41,012 nucleotides of DNA, taken from assembly GCA_015296025.1 (NCBI GenBank), contig DVDZ01000043.1, positions 1-41,012 on the forward strand, given 5' to 3'. This DNA is from Thermosynechococcus sp. M46_R2017_013 (GTDB lineage: Bacteria; Cyanobacteriota; Cyanobacteriia; Thermosynechococcales; Thermosynechococcaceae). Of this stretch, positions 16,892 through 27,277 are shown piece by piece. The translations under genes were made by a program, and so were the position numbers. The notes below the pieces were generated by a model. It saw nothing but the letters and a program-made list of their open reading frames with translations, was not told the origin of the DNA and searched no databases. Position 1 is the stretch's first letter; each line of letters begins with the position of its first letter.

Positions 16892-19753
16892 ATGACTGAC
16901 GCAAGCTCCGACTACAAAGACACTATCAACCTGCCCCAAACCACATTTGAAATGCGGGCGAATGCAGCGACACGGGAACCCGAATTGCAAGCCTTTTGGG
17001 CACAGCAGCAAATTTATGAAACGCTTCAGCAAACGAATCCAGGTGAGGTGTTTATTCTCCACGATGGCCCCCCCTACGCCAATGGCGCCCTTCACATTGG
17101 CCATGCCCTCAACAAAATCCTCAAAGACATCATCAACAAGTACCAACTCCTGCGGGGACGTAAGGTTCACTACCGCCCAGGGTGGGACTGCCACGGCTTG
17201 CCCATTGAACTCAAGGTACTGCAAACCCTCAAACCTGAACAGCGTGCCCAACTTACACCTCTTGCCCTCCGCCGGCAGGCCAAGGAATTTGCCCTCAAAA
17301 CCGTGGCCGAGCAAAAGCAAAGTTTCCAACGCTACGGCGTCTGGGGCGACTGGGCGCATCCCTACTTGACCCTCACCCCCGACTATGAGGCCGCCCAAAT
17401 AGGAGTCTTTGGCGAAATGGTGCTGCGGGGCTATATCTACCGCGGCCTGAAACCTGTCCACTGGAGTCCTAGCTCCAAAACCGCCCTCGCTGAAGCCGAA
17501 TTGGAATATCCCGAAGGTCACACCTCCCGCAGTCTCTATGCAGCCTTTGAAGTCATCGAGTTGCCCGCAGGCTTAGCTCAGTCTTGGTATAAAGCACTCG
17601 GTAAATTAGGAGTAGCCATCTGGACAACAACCCCTTGGACAATTCCAGCCAACTTAGCGGTGAGTGTGAATCCCGATCTCACCTATGCCTTGGTTGAGGT
17701 TCAGCCTGCCTCCCACTACAAGTATTTAATTGTTGCCGCAGATCTTGTAGAGCGACTCAGCAAAACCCTCAGTTGCACGCTCAAGGTGGTTGCCACAGCC
17801 AAAGGGGCTGACTTGGAAAATAGCCGTTATCGCCATCCCCTCTTTGAGCGCGAGAGCAAGATTGTGATTGGCGGTGATTATGTGACCACAGAATCAGGGA
17901 CGGGACTAGTGCATACGGCTCCCGGTCACGGTTTAGAAGACTATGCCGTCGGTCAACGCTATGGCCTGCCAATCCTGTCGCCCGTGGATGAGAATGGTTG
18001 CTTTACGACAGAAGCCGGACCATTTGCGGGTCTCAATGTCCTCAAAGAAGGAAACGAAGCAGTGATTGCAGCCCTGCAAGCATCTGGTGCTCTCCTCAAG
18101 GAAGAACCCTACGTCCACAAATATCCCTACGACTGGCGCACGAAAAAGCCGACTATCTTCCGCGCCACGGAGCAGTGGTTTGCTTCCGTTGAAGGCTTTC
18201 GTGATGCAGCCCTCAGGGCGATCGCCGAGGTGAAATGGATTCCTGCCCAAGGGGAAAACCGCATTACCGCCATGGTGGCTGAGCGTTCCGATTGGTGTAT
18301 TTCGCGGCAGCGCAGTTGGGGGGTGCCCATTCCCGTCTTCTACGACAAAGCCACAGGGGAACCCCTGCTGACCGCAGAAACCATTGCCCATGTTCAAGCC
18401 ATTATTCGCGATCGCGGCTCCGATGCCTGGTGGGAACTCTCCGTTGCTGAATTGCTCCCCGAATCGCTGCGGGATCAGGCCGATCGTTATGAAAAAGGCA
18501 CCGACACCATGGATGTCTGGTTTGACTCCGGCTCCTCTTGGGCGGCAGTGCTCGGCGATCAGCAGGCAGATCTCTACCTCGAAGGCTCTGACCAACATCG
18601 GGGCTGGTTTCAATCCTCATTGTTGACGCGGGTGGCCGTTAAAGGCCAAGCCCCCTACAAGGCCGTCTTAACCCACGGCTTTGTCCTTGATGAGCAAGGA
18701 CGGAAAATGAGCAAATCCCTCGGCAACGTCACTGATCCTCGCGAAGTGATTGAAGGGGGCAAAAACCCAAAGCAAGACCCTCCCTACGGTGCCGATGTGC
18801 TACGCCTGTGGGTTTCCTCGGTGGACTATGCCAATGATGTGCCCATTGGCAAAAACATCCTCAAACAGTTGGCGGATGTCTATCGCAAAATTCGCAATAC
18901 GGCGCGCTTTCTCCTCGGGAACCTCCACGACTTCAATCCCGATCAGGATGCGATTCCCTATGCCCAACTGCCGGCTTTGGATCGCTATATGCTCCATCGG
19001 CTGCACGAGGTCTTTAGGGAAGTGACGGCTGCGTTTGATAGCTTTCAGTTCTATCGCTTTTTCCAAACGATTCAAAATCTTTGTGTCGTTGATCTTTCGA
19101 ACTTTTATCTGGATATTGCCAAAGACCGGCTATACATCAGTGCTGCTACTAGCGATCGCCGGCGCAGTTGTCAAACCGTCCTGGCCATTGCTGTTCAAAA
19201 CCTAGCCCGTGCCATTGCCCCAGTGCTCCCTCACTTAGCCGAGGATATTTGGCAGCATTTACCCTTCAAAACCCCCTATCTTTCCGTCTTTCAAAGCGGT
19301 TGGGTACAGCTTCCTGCCCAGTGGTATGACCCCACCCTAGCGAATGAGTGGCAACGTTTGCGGCAGCTTCGCCTAGAGGTCAACAAAGTGCTCGAGCAGG
19401 CTCGTGCTGAAAAGCTGATTGGTGCCTCTTTAGAGGCCAAAGTGTGGCTCTATGTCACCGATTCTGAGTGGCGCGATCGCCTTCAAGAACTGAATCCCAA
19501 TGATACCCTCAGTGGCAATGGCGTGGATGAACTGCGCTATCTCTTTTTAGTGTCCCAAGTGGAGGTAATGCCAGAACGGAAAGCAGTGGACGTGCCCTAT
19601 GTCCTTGAGGGTGAGGCTCTGTGGATTGGCGTCGGTCATGCTAAGGGTAAGAAATGCGTTCGCTGTTGGAATTATTCTGAAACTGTTGGCCAATCGGCCT
19701 TGCATCCCCAGTTGTGCGATCGCTGCCAAGCTGCCCTGCAAGGAGAATTTTAG
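16892..19753 (+). CDS. ileS: Isoleucyl-tRNA synthetase
   Basis: Class I aminoacyl-tRNA synthetase charging tRNA-Ile, with an editing domain that removes mischarged valine. The 953-aa protein is of full bacterial length. The HIGH motif is in GPPYANGALHIGHALNKIL near residue 58, the editing domain contains TTTPWTIPANLA and HTAPGHGLEDY, the KMSKS loop is DEQGRKMSKSLGN near 605, and the C-terminal zinc site is CVRCWNY plus LCDRCQAAL. ATG at 16892 fits the family N-terminus. Several minus-strand ORFs opposite it in the track are shadows. A decayed tnpB fragment begins about 130 bases downstream. Confidence 0.97.
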   Translation: MTDASSDYKDTINLPQTTFEMRANAATREPELQAFWAQQQIYETLQQTNPGEVFILHDGPPYANGALHIGHALNKILKDIINKYQLLRGRKVHYRPGWDCHGLPIELKVLQTLKPEQRAQLTPLALRRQAKEFALKTVAEQKQSFQRYGVWGDWAHPYLTLTPDYEAAQIGVFGEMVLRGYIYRGLKPVHWSPSSKTALAEAELEYPEGHTSRSLYAAFEVIELPAGLAQSWYKALGKLGVAIWTTTPWTIPANLAVSVNPDLTYALVEVQPASHYKYLIVAADLVERLSKTLSCTLKVVATAKGADLENSRYRHPLFERESKIVIGGDYVTTESGTGLVHTAPGHGLEDYAVGQRYGLPILSPVDENGCFTTEAGPFAGLNVLKEGNEAVIAALQASGALLKEEPYVHKYPYDWRTKKPTIFRATEQWFASVEGFRDAALRAIAEVKWIPAQGENRITAMVAERSDWCISRQRSWGVPIPVFYDKATGEPLLTAETIAHVQAIIRDRGSDAWWELSVAELLPESLRDQADRYEKGTDTMDVWFDSGSSWAAVLGDQQADLYLEGSDQHRGWFQSSLLTRVAVKGQAPYKAVLTHGFVLDEQGRKMSKSLGNVTDPREVIEGGKNPKQDPPYGADVLRLWVSSVDYANDVPIGKNILKQLADVYRKIRNTARFLLGNLHDFNPDQDAIPYAQLPALDRYMLHRLHEVFREVTAAFDSFQFYRFFQTIQNLCVVDLSNFYLDIAKDRLYISAATSDRRRSCQTVLAIAVQNLARAIAPVLPHLAEDIWQHLPFKTPYLSVFQSGWVQLPAQWYDPTLANEWQRLRQLRLEVNKVLEQARAEKLIGASLEAKVWLYVTDSEWRDRLQELNPNDTLSGNGVDELRYLFLVSQVEVMPERKAVDVPYVLEGEALWIGVGHAKGKKCVRCWNYSETVGQSALHPQLCDRCQAALQGEF

Positions 19754-19886
19754 CTCATCGGCGGGAAGCCCGGCGCGGGGAATCTTGCTGCTCAATGTAC
19801 CGCTTTGACCGCTCCGCCACTGGCGATGAAGTAGGACTCATCCCAAAGCAGCGACTTCCCATAGTGTTCAGCCGCAGCCTGCGACT

Positions 19887-20215
19887 AAAGACAGACTTCA
19901 GAACGTTTTGCCGACGCTGGGATAGCTGGGCGGTTGGTCGTGAAGGTCAACCCCGCTGGTACGTCACAGCACTGGGGAATCTGCCTGAACCAAGTGCCGC
20001 AAGCGTGATCCGACCGTCAAGACGTGAACTCTGCATTGCTTGTTAAAAAGGTAGGCCTAGGGCATCGGTTCACTATAAAATGCAAAGGTCGCAAGACTGG
20101 AGAAGCTTGCCGTCGGGAGTATGTCCCAGCAGGTACCACGATTTACGGTCAAGAACATCCCTCGGGGTTTTTGATCCATCGATACGTGTACTCGCCATTG
20201 ACGGCCTCAAAATAG
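19887..20215 (+). pseudogene. Decayed C-terminal fragment of a TnpB (IS200/IS605 OrfB) protein
   Basis: One reading frame contains a recognisable TnpB tail. It has AGRLVVKVNPAGTSQHWGIC (the family has VxPxxTSQxCxxCG, so the first zinc Cys is Trp here), then LNQVPQA, an in-frame TGA, then SDRQDVNSALL followed by VGLGH, then GEACRREYVPAGTTIYG. Intact relatives have SDR, a second CxxC loop, then RDxNAA; here that loop is missing, leaving SDR fused to QDVNSA. The N-terminal ~300 residues and the RuvC-like catalytic region are absent, with a stop at 19886. It is a transposon fossil between ileS and chlD. The frame stays open past the family-like end to a TAG at 20213-20215. Confidence 0.62.
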
Positions 20216-20289
20216 TATCTTTGAGGACGCCAATCCCGCAGGGGTAGTCGAATCAATAGGCGACGCGCCAGCGCCGCCAGCGGTGTCAT
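20149..20289 (-). CDS. Possible small basic protein (46 aa)
   Basis: A short minus-strand frame from ATG at 20289 to TGA at 20149 encodes a basic peptide with LARRLLIRLPLRDWRPQRYY and then FEAVNGEYTYRWIKNPEG. The composition looks protein-like, and the frame stays open upstream through a hydrophobic stretch (LWPTTAAVTLLSMTPLAALA), so a longer start at TTG or GTG would give a membrane-anchored peptide. It overlaps the 3' part of the tnpB fossil on the other strand. I recognise no family, and it may be a chance ORF or another gene remnant. Confidence 0.3.
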   Translation of the reverse strand: MTPLAALARRLLIRLPLRDWRPQRYYFEAVNGEYTYRWIKNPEGCS

Positions 20290-20451
20290 ACTCAATAGAG
20301 TCACGGCAGCCGTTGTTGGCCACAGATATTTCCGGAGAAGGCTTCCCTACAAATTTGTGGCTCCAGTCTAGCCGAAGAAGCGGGAAACCGTTTCCTTCCC
20401 TCGCTAAGATAAGGATGAGATGACTGTTGATCCAAATTCAACCAGAATTCA

Positions 20452-22421
20452 ATGACACTTGCGATCGCCCCTTTTCCCATCCCTGCCATCGTTGGCCAAG
20501 AGCTATTAAACTGGCGCTGCTGTTGGCTGCCGTTGATCCCGGTTTGGGAGGAGTCATCATTGCTGGGCGACGCGGTACGGCTAAATCCGTCCTTGCACGG
20601 GGTATTCATGCCCTATTGCCCCCCATTGAAGTCATTGATCAAGGAGAGATTCCAGTTCCAATCATTGCCAATCCCGATCCGGAACGTCCCGAAGAGTGGG
20701 ATAGCCGCTTACAAACTTGGTGGCAAAGCCATCCTCAGGTTGAGCTGAAAACCAAAGTAATTCCAGCCCCTTTTGTGCAAATTCCCCTTGGCGTCACCGA
20801 AGATCGCCTGTTGGGGGCAGTGGATGTGAGTCAATCGGTGCAGCGGGGCGAAGCGGTGTTTCAGCCCGGCCTATTGGCGGCAGCACACCGGGGAGTGCTC
20901 TATGTGGATGAAATTAATCTGTTGGAGGAGCAACTGGCCAATCTGCTCATGGCCGTCCTCAGTACCGGGCGCAACCAAATTGAGCGGGAGGGAATTAGTC
21001 TGGAGCACCCCTGTCGTCCCCTCTTGATTGCCACGTTTAACCCCGATGAGGGTGAAGTCCCGCCCCACCTGCTGGATCGGTTTGCGATCGCCCTATCGGC
21101 AGATACCGTTTTGGGCTTAGATGAGCGGGTCACGGCGGTGGATCATGCCACCCGATTTGCCGATTCCCCCCAAGCCTTTTTGCAGCAGTACAATGCCGAG
21201 CTTGAGGATCTGCGCACCCAAATCATTCTGGCGCGGGAGTGGCTCAAGGAGGTAAAAATTCAACGGCAACAAATTGCCTATTTGGTTACCGAAGCCCTGC
21301 GCGCAGGGGTGCAAGGCCATCGGGCGGAACTCTTTGCCGTGCGGGTAGCCAAAGCCCATGCGGCTCTCAATGGTCGTAGTGAAGTGAACGCTGAAGACCT
21401 GCGCCGTGCCGTTGAACTGGTGATTGTGCCACGCGCCACTCAGCTTGAACTGCCGCCGGATCAGCCACCGCCCCCTCCAGAGACTCAGCAGTCTGACCCC
21501 GAAGAAGCACCGGCTGAGCCAGAGACCCCACCGCAAGAGCAGCAGGAGACGCCCCCCATTCCTGAGGAATTTGTCTTTGAAGCCGATGGCACGGTCTTGG
21601 ATGAGTCGGTGCTCTACTTTGCCCAACTGACCCAACGTCAAGGAAAATCAGGGAGCCGCAGCCTGATTTATTCCCAAGATCGCGGTCGCTATATCCGCCC
21701 TATGTTGCCCCGCGGACGGGGAGGTCGAATTGCTGTGGATGCAACATTGCGCAGTGCCGCTCCCTACCAAAAATCCCGTCGGTTGCGCCAACCGCAGCGC
21801 TGCGTCATTGTTGAAAACAGTGATCTGCGGATTAAACGCTTGGTGCGCAAAGCGGGTGCCTTAATTATTTTTGTTGTCGATGCCTCCGGCTCAATGGCTC
21901 TGAACCGCATGAACTCCGCCAAAGGAGCAGTTCTTCGCCTCCTGACCCAAGCCTATCAAAACCGCGATATGGTGGCGCTCATTCCCTTTCGTGGCGAGCA
22001 AGCGGAAGTGCTCTTGCCCCCAACCCGCTCCATTGAAGCAGCCCGACGGCGCCTTGAAACCTTGCCCTGTGGGGGTGGCTCTCCCCTGGCCCATGGCCTG
22101 ACCCAAGCGGTGCGTGTGGGTCTAAATGCCCGGCAAAGTGGTGAAATTGGTCAAGTGATGATTGTGGCCATTACCGACGGTCGCGGCAATATCCCCCTGA
22201 GCCGCTCCCTTGGGGAGACCATTCCGCCGCAGGCCAAGCCCGATGTTAAGGCGGAAGTACTGGAAATTGCTGCTAAAATTCGAGCTTTAGGTTTGAAGCT
22301 CTTGGTAATTGACACTGAAAATAAGTTTGTCTCTACTGGCATGGGCAAGGAATTGGCACAGCAAGCGGGAGGCAAGTATTATCATCTGCCTAAGGCCACC
22401 GATCAGGCGATCGCCAGGTGA
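20452..22421 (+). CDS. chlD: Magnesium chelatase subunit ChlD (1-base frameshift near the 5' end)
   Basis: ChlD pairs with ChlI as the AAA+ motor that drives Mg2+ insertion into protoporphyrin IX by ChlH. Residues after the break show the AAA+ domain ([21 protein letters not shown], then [17 protein letters not shown]), a Pro/Glu-rich linker (about residues 340-385) and the C-terminal VWA domain with MIDAS motif [13 protein letters not shown]. The true N-terminus [17 protein letters not shown] starts at ATG 20452 but in another frame. Adding one G at 20502/20503 (CAAGAGCTATTAAA to CAAGAGGCTATTAAA) joins it to [13 protein letters not shown] and gives about 656 aa. The ORF-track start at 20427 is therefore artefactual. 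A sequencing error is the likely cause because the rest is intact. Confidence 0.94.
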
Positions 22422-22452
22422 CCCAGAATGCCCTGAAATTTTAGATAGCCAT

Positions 22453-22486
22453 AAAAAACTCTCCCCCCGTCAGATGAGGAGGAGAG
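22453..22486 (-). terminator. Rho-independent terminator of groEL
   Basis: On the minus strand, CTCTCC (22486-22481) and GGAGAG (22464-22459) form a stem, extended by imperfect C/G pairing, followed by TTTTTT (22458-22453). It starts 22 bases past the groEL stop. Confidence 0.75.
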
Positions 22487-22507
22487 GTAACGACTAGGCA
22501 GGTGAGC

Positions 22508-24127
<1,620 letters not shown>

Positions 24128-24297
24128 CTATCCTTTAGTAACTGGTTGGAGGTGATCATTGAGGGACTGCAAACTTGGCAGATTTCAAGCCACTGTTCAC
24201 AATACTGTGGAAAACAAGCTCAAGGCAATGGCAGAAAATGTAGGGGATTCCGCACTTGCTCGCGTACACTGGGAATAGGTAGAGACACTTCTCAGCC

Positions 24298-24897
24298 ATG
24301 ACCGGCCGTCGGCTTAATCAACAGCACTTACAAGTCTTTTTGTATGTCACATTAATCTTGGGCATTGCTTTTGTGGCGGCTAAAGAGTCTTTCCACCTCG
24401 ATAACGGTCTAGGGGGACAAGACTGGCAAATCGGTGCCCCACAGGTAGATGTGATTGCTGCTCAGCCGAAACGTTCCCTTGCGGAAGTGCGTGCCTTTGC
24501 CCTGCAATTAGTAAATCGCGATCGCCGGCTCAATGGATTGCCGCCCCTTGTTGCTGATGAGTTACTGACAAAGACAGCACAACGCCATGCCGAAGACATG
24601 CTCAAGCGCCAATACTTTAGCCATATCAACCCAGAGGGGCAATCGCCAATGGATCGGTTTATTGCCCTAGGGGGGCGCGGTGGCGTGGGTGAAAATATCA
24701 TGGAGCAGCGGGGTGTCCTCGGATTGATGCTCAACTATAAGCTTATTGAGCACTGCCAAAAAGGCTGGATGTACAGTGACGGCCATCGTCAGAATATCCT
24801 TTATCCTGAATTTACCCGTTTTGGCTTTGGCATTGCTTTGAATTCAGCACGGGGCGAGGTCTATGCTGTACAGATGTTTGCACTGCCACCCCCGTAA
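24298..24897 (+). CDS. Secreted or membrane-anchored CAP/SCP-domain protein
   Basis: A 199-aa protein of the CAP (SCP/PR1, YkwD-like) superfamily. One N-terminal hydrophobic helix (residues 10-27, VFLYVTLILGIAFVAA) acts as a signal anchor. The CAP domain spans about 62-196: FALQLVNRDRRLNGLPPLVA, then RHAEDMLKRQYFSHINPEGQ, then GENIM, GWMYSDGHRQNILYP and FGFGIA. The His/Glu/His/Glu-type cavity residues appear to be conserved. The biochemical role of bacterial CAP proteins is poorly known and could involve the cell wall or lipid binding. It is divergent from groEL with 176 bases between. Confidence 0.87.
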   Translation: MTGRRLNQQHLQVFLYVTLILGIAFVAAKESFHLDNGLGGQDWQIGAPQVDVIAAQPKRSLAEVRAFALQLVNRDRRLNGLPPLVADELLTKTAQRHAEDMLKRQYFSHINPEGQSPMDRFIALGGRGGVGENIMEQRGVLGLMLNYKLIEHCQKGWMYSDGHRQNILYPEFTRFGFGIALNSARGEVYAVQMFALPPP

Positions 24898-24961
24898 AGG
24901 CAGAGCTTTGCTGTGGGAATAATTTTTTAATGTAATCAATGTCAAGCTAACAGCATTAGCC

Positions 24962-25207
24962 ATGTTTACTGAACAGATGTACGTTGTTCTCGAGTCCACT
25001 GCCAAGGATGAGACCTTTCTCACGCCCATGGAGCTACAGGCCAAGCTGGTGGAATATTTAACAGGAACTGACGTTTGCCTAACGCCCGATCTATTGACCT
25101 TGCCTGATGTGGAAAGTCGTGCCCGGTATCTGATGACAACCGGCTGTGAACTGCAATTGGCCAATGGGGGCTACCTGCAGTGGTACGCTGTGCGCCTAGA
25201 AAAGTAA
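24962..25207 (+). CDS. CRR7-family protein (NDH-1 complex assembly)
   Basis: An 81-aa soluble protein resembling the chlororespiratory reduction 7 (CRR7) family, known in plants for assembly of the chloroplast NDH complex and conserved in cyanobacteria. The pattern matches: YVVLES near the N-terminus, ETFLTPMELQAKLVEYL, a DLxxLPDVESRARYLMTTGCEL block, and the diagnostic C-terminus YLQWYAVRLEK. ATG at 24962 gives the complete domain. It lies 64 bases after the CAP gene on the same strand and may share its transcript. Confidence 0.8.
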   Translation: MFTEQMYVVLESTAKDETFLTPMELQAKLVEYLTGTDVCLTPDLLTLPDVESRARYLMTTGCELQLANGGYLQWYAVRLEK

Positions 25208-25348
25208 TTGTTACATAGGATTACGAAACCTCTGCTCGGAAAATTCCGTTCTAATATAGATAAGGCTCTTGGATAAGCAAAAGAGTTCGGACAATTTCTT
25301 ATTCTTTTTGGTGTCCATATCGTCAAGAATATTCAGGGTAATGCAACT

Positions 25349-25858
25349 GTGGCCAATCGCCGTCATCAACCAAAGAAAAAACAGCAAATGACCTACAGTT
25401 GGCCGTTGGCAGGCACCTACCAAGCTCTTAGCTCTGCATCGGTGGATTTGATCTGGCGCAAAGTAGTGAATTTGGCCGATGTGTCGTGGCATCCCTTGAT
25501 TTTGCGCACGAATGTCCCCTACGGGCTTGTACCCAAGCCGGGGTTTATTTTCCAAGCAATGACCCGTTGGATTCCTTGGCCGATTCAGATTTTTGTTGAG
25601 CGTGTCTCACCGGGGAAGCTGTTGAGTATTCGCATTTTGGTCTTGCCGGGGGTAGAGGAACGGGTGACCTATCATTTGCAATCCACGGTCTGCGGAAGTC
25701 AGATTTCCTGCTCGGTCATGCTGCGAGGGTGGCTTGCACCCTTGATTTGGTCATTGATTCGTAATTATGCGGCAGTGTTGGCTGCTCGTCTAGCAATCGC
25801 GGCGGAGAAGGATCCCCCCTCCCCTAAGCCCCCTATTGACCCCTGTTTAGGTTTTTAG
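25349..25858 (+). CDS. SRPBCC (START-like) family protein
   Basis: Soluble 169-aa protein that looks like the SRPBCC/polyketide-cyclase hydrophobic-pocket fold. [23 protein letters not shown] resembles the typical start of the domain (APPExVWxxLxDxxxWPxWHP), followed by alternating beta strands and a long C-terminal helix ([22 protein letters not shown]). Ligand and role are unknown. The GTG at 25349 is the earliest plausible start, while ATG at 25388 (MTYSWPLAG) is an equally good choice. The gene lies 19 bases before argB, close enough for an operon. Confidence 0.6.
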   Translation: MANRRHQPKKKQQMTYSWPLAGTYQALSSASVDLIWRKVVNLADVSWHPLILRTNVPYGLVPKPGFIFQAMTRWIPWPIQIFVERVSPGKLLSIRILVLPGVEERVTYHLQSTVCGSQISCSVMLRGWLAPLIWSLIRNYAAVLAARLAIAAEKDPPSPKPPIDPCLGF

Positions 25859-25877
25859 GCTGACGAGGGATAATTCT

Positions 25878-26765
25878 ATGCTCAGCGATAGCGATCGCGT
25901 TCGTGTTCTTAGTGAAGCCCTGCCTTATCTTCAAGCCTTTGCGGGGCGCACCTTTGTTGTCAAGTATGGCGGAGCCGCCATGAAGGAGGAGCAGCTCAAG
26001 GATTCCGTCATTCGCGATATTGTCTTTCTCTCCTACGTGGGCATTCGCCCTGTGGTTGTCCATGGCGGTGGTCCAGAGATCAATACTTGGTTGAGCAAGC
26101 TCAACATTGAACCCCAATTCAAAAATGGGCTGCGGGTAACCGATGCCGCGACTATGGATGTGGTAGAGATGGTGTTGGTGGGTCGGGTGAACAAAGAAAT
26201 TGTGACCCTCATCAACCAAGCGGGGGGCAAAGCGGTGGGTCTGTGTGGCAAAGATGGCAACCTGATTCGTGCCCGTGCCCAAGGGGAAGACAGTATCGGC
26301 TTTGTAGGCGAAGTGCAGGGAGTAGATACCCGTGTGATTACAGCGCTGGTGGAGAAAGGATATATCCCCGTGATTTCCAGTGTGGCAGCGGATGATACGG
26401 GACAAGCCTACAACATCAATGCTGATACGGTTGCCGGCGAGATTGCCGCCGCCTTGGGGGCTGAAAAGCTGATTTTACTGACGGACACAGCAGGAATTTT
26501 ACGGGATTATCGCGACCCCAGTACGCTCATTTATCGCCTTGATATTGCCGAAGCGCGGCAATTGATTCAGGATGGGGTGGTGTCGGGGGGGATGATTCCC
26601 AAAGTGACCTGTTGCGTGCGATCGCTAGCTCAAGGGGTGAAAGCTGCTCACATTATTGACGGCCGAGTACCCCATGCCCTCTTACTGGAAATTTTTACCG
26701 ATTCAGGCATTGGCTCAATGTTGGTGGGTTCCAACGCCGCCTACAATCGTGCCTTCACCGATTGA
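25878..26765 (+). CDS. argB: Acetylglutamate kinase
   Basis: Catalyses phosphorylation of N-acetylglutamate, the controlling step of arginine synthesis, and is relieved from arginine inhibition by PII (GlnB) in cyanobacteria. The 295-aa protein has the amino-acid-kinase fold: [11 protein letters not shown] near residue 28, [17 protein letters not shown] near 58, [12 protein letters not shown] near 120, [21 protein letters not shown] near 185, and the C-terminal [13 protein letters not shown] and [28 protein letters not shown] at 25878 has a GAGGG sequence about 9 bases upstream. Confidence 0.96.
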   Translation: MLSDSDRVRVLSEALPYLQAFAGRTFVVKYGGAAMKEEQLKDSVIRDIVFLSYVGIRPVVVHGGGPEINTWLSKLNIEPQFKNGLRVTDAATMDVVEMVLVGRVNKEIVTLINQAGGKAVGLCGKDGNLIRARAQGEDSIGFVGEVQGVDTRVITALVEKGYIPVISSVAADDTGQAYNINADTVAGEIAAALGAEKLILLTDTAGILRDYRDPSTLIYRLDIAEARQLIQDGVVSGGMIPKVTCCVRSLAQGVKAAHIIDGRVPHALLLEIFTDSGIGSMLVGSNAAYNRAFTD

Positions 26766-26833
26766 AACTTTTTGCATGAATCAGTGCGTCCTAGGGTATT
26801 ACACCGATGTTATAGCGTTAGCATTTATTAGCG

Positions 26834-27160
26834 ATGAAATTATTCTCTTTAATGTTAGTTGCTAGCGGTCTAGCTACAAGCTTCCCCTGGTCTGCAGACG
26901 CAGTTCCCCAGCCTTACCCCCAACTGGCCGTCAGTAGTTTTATGGATATGTGCATTGAACGGGGTCGGCGATCAGCACCCATTGTCCCCCGTTCAGTCAT
27001 GAATAACATTTGCCAGTGCTCCATTAACTATATCCAACAGCGGGTGAGCTACGCCGACTTTCAAACCCTTAGCCAACCCCAGTCTCCTCGCCAGCAGCAG
27101 GCACAGCGAGTGGTAGATGAGAGTGTGAACTACTGCATTCGGCAACAACTAGGCGTCTAG
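26834..27160 (+). CDS. Small secreted protein of unknown function
   Basis: A 108-aa protein with a clear signal peptide: MKLFSLMLVASGLATSFPWS with cleavage expected near SADA (about residue 23). The mature part has four cysteines in the pattern SFMDMCIE, NNICQCSINYI and VNYCIRQQL, which could form two disulfides in the periplasm. Helical heptad-like regions link them. I recognise no named family, although similar short Cys-containing exported proteins occur in cyanobacteria. It lies between argB and a Ctp protease on the same strand with 68- and 117-base gaps. Confidence 0.72.
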   Translation: MKLFSLMLVASGLATSFPWSADAVPQPYPQLAVSSFMDMCIERGRRSAPIVPRSVMNNICQCSINYIQQRVSYADFQTLSQPQSPRQQQAQRVVDESVNYCIRQQLGV

Positions 27161-27277
27161 GCACTTTTTCTTTGCGCTGCGCGTCGGAAAACATAGCTGG
27201 CGATCGCCCCTAGCCAAGGCAAGTCTTTGTGCTAGATTGGGCGTAGGCTAAAGGATCAAACATTCGGGACGAATCAT

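Noticed and set aside
16793-17521. 242-aa minus-strand ORF opposite ileS
   Set aside because: It is a shadow of the ileS frame, with no family resemblance, and overlaps the ruvX start.
17933-18613. 226-aa minus-strand ORF
   Set aside because: Antisense to the catalytic part of ileS. Its open frame reflects codon bias of ileS.
19714-20046. 110-aa plus-strand ORF after ileS
   Set aside because: Wrong frame for the TnpB tail. It overlaps the ileS end and the tnpB fossil and has no family features.
20427-20504. Track N-terminus of the 664-aa ChlD ORF ([11 protein letters not shown]...)
   Set aside because: It is out of frame with the conserved ChlD start at 20452. It arises only because of the missing G.
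25833-26405. 190-aa minus-strand ORF
   Set aside because: Antisense to argB; His/Asn-rich shadow.
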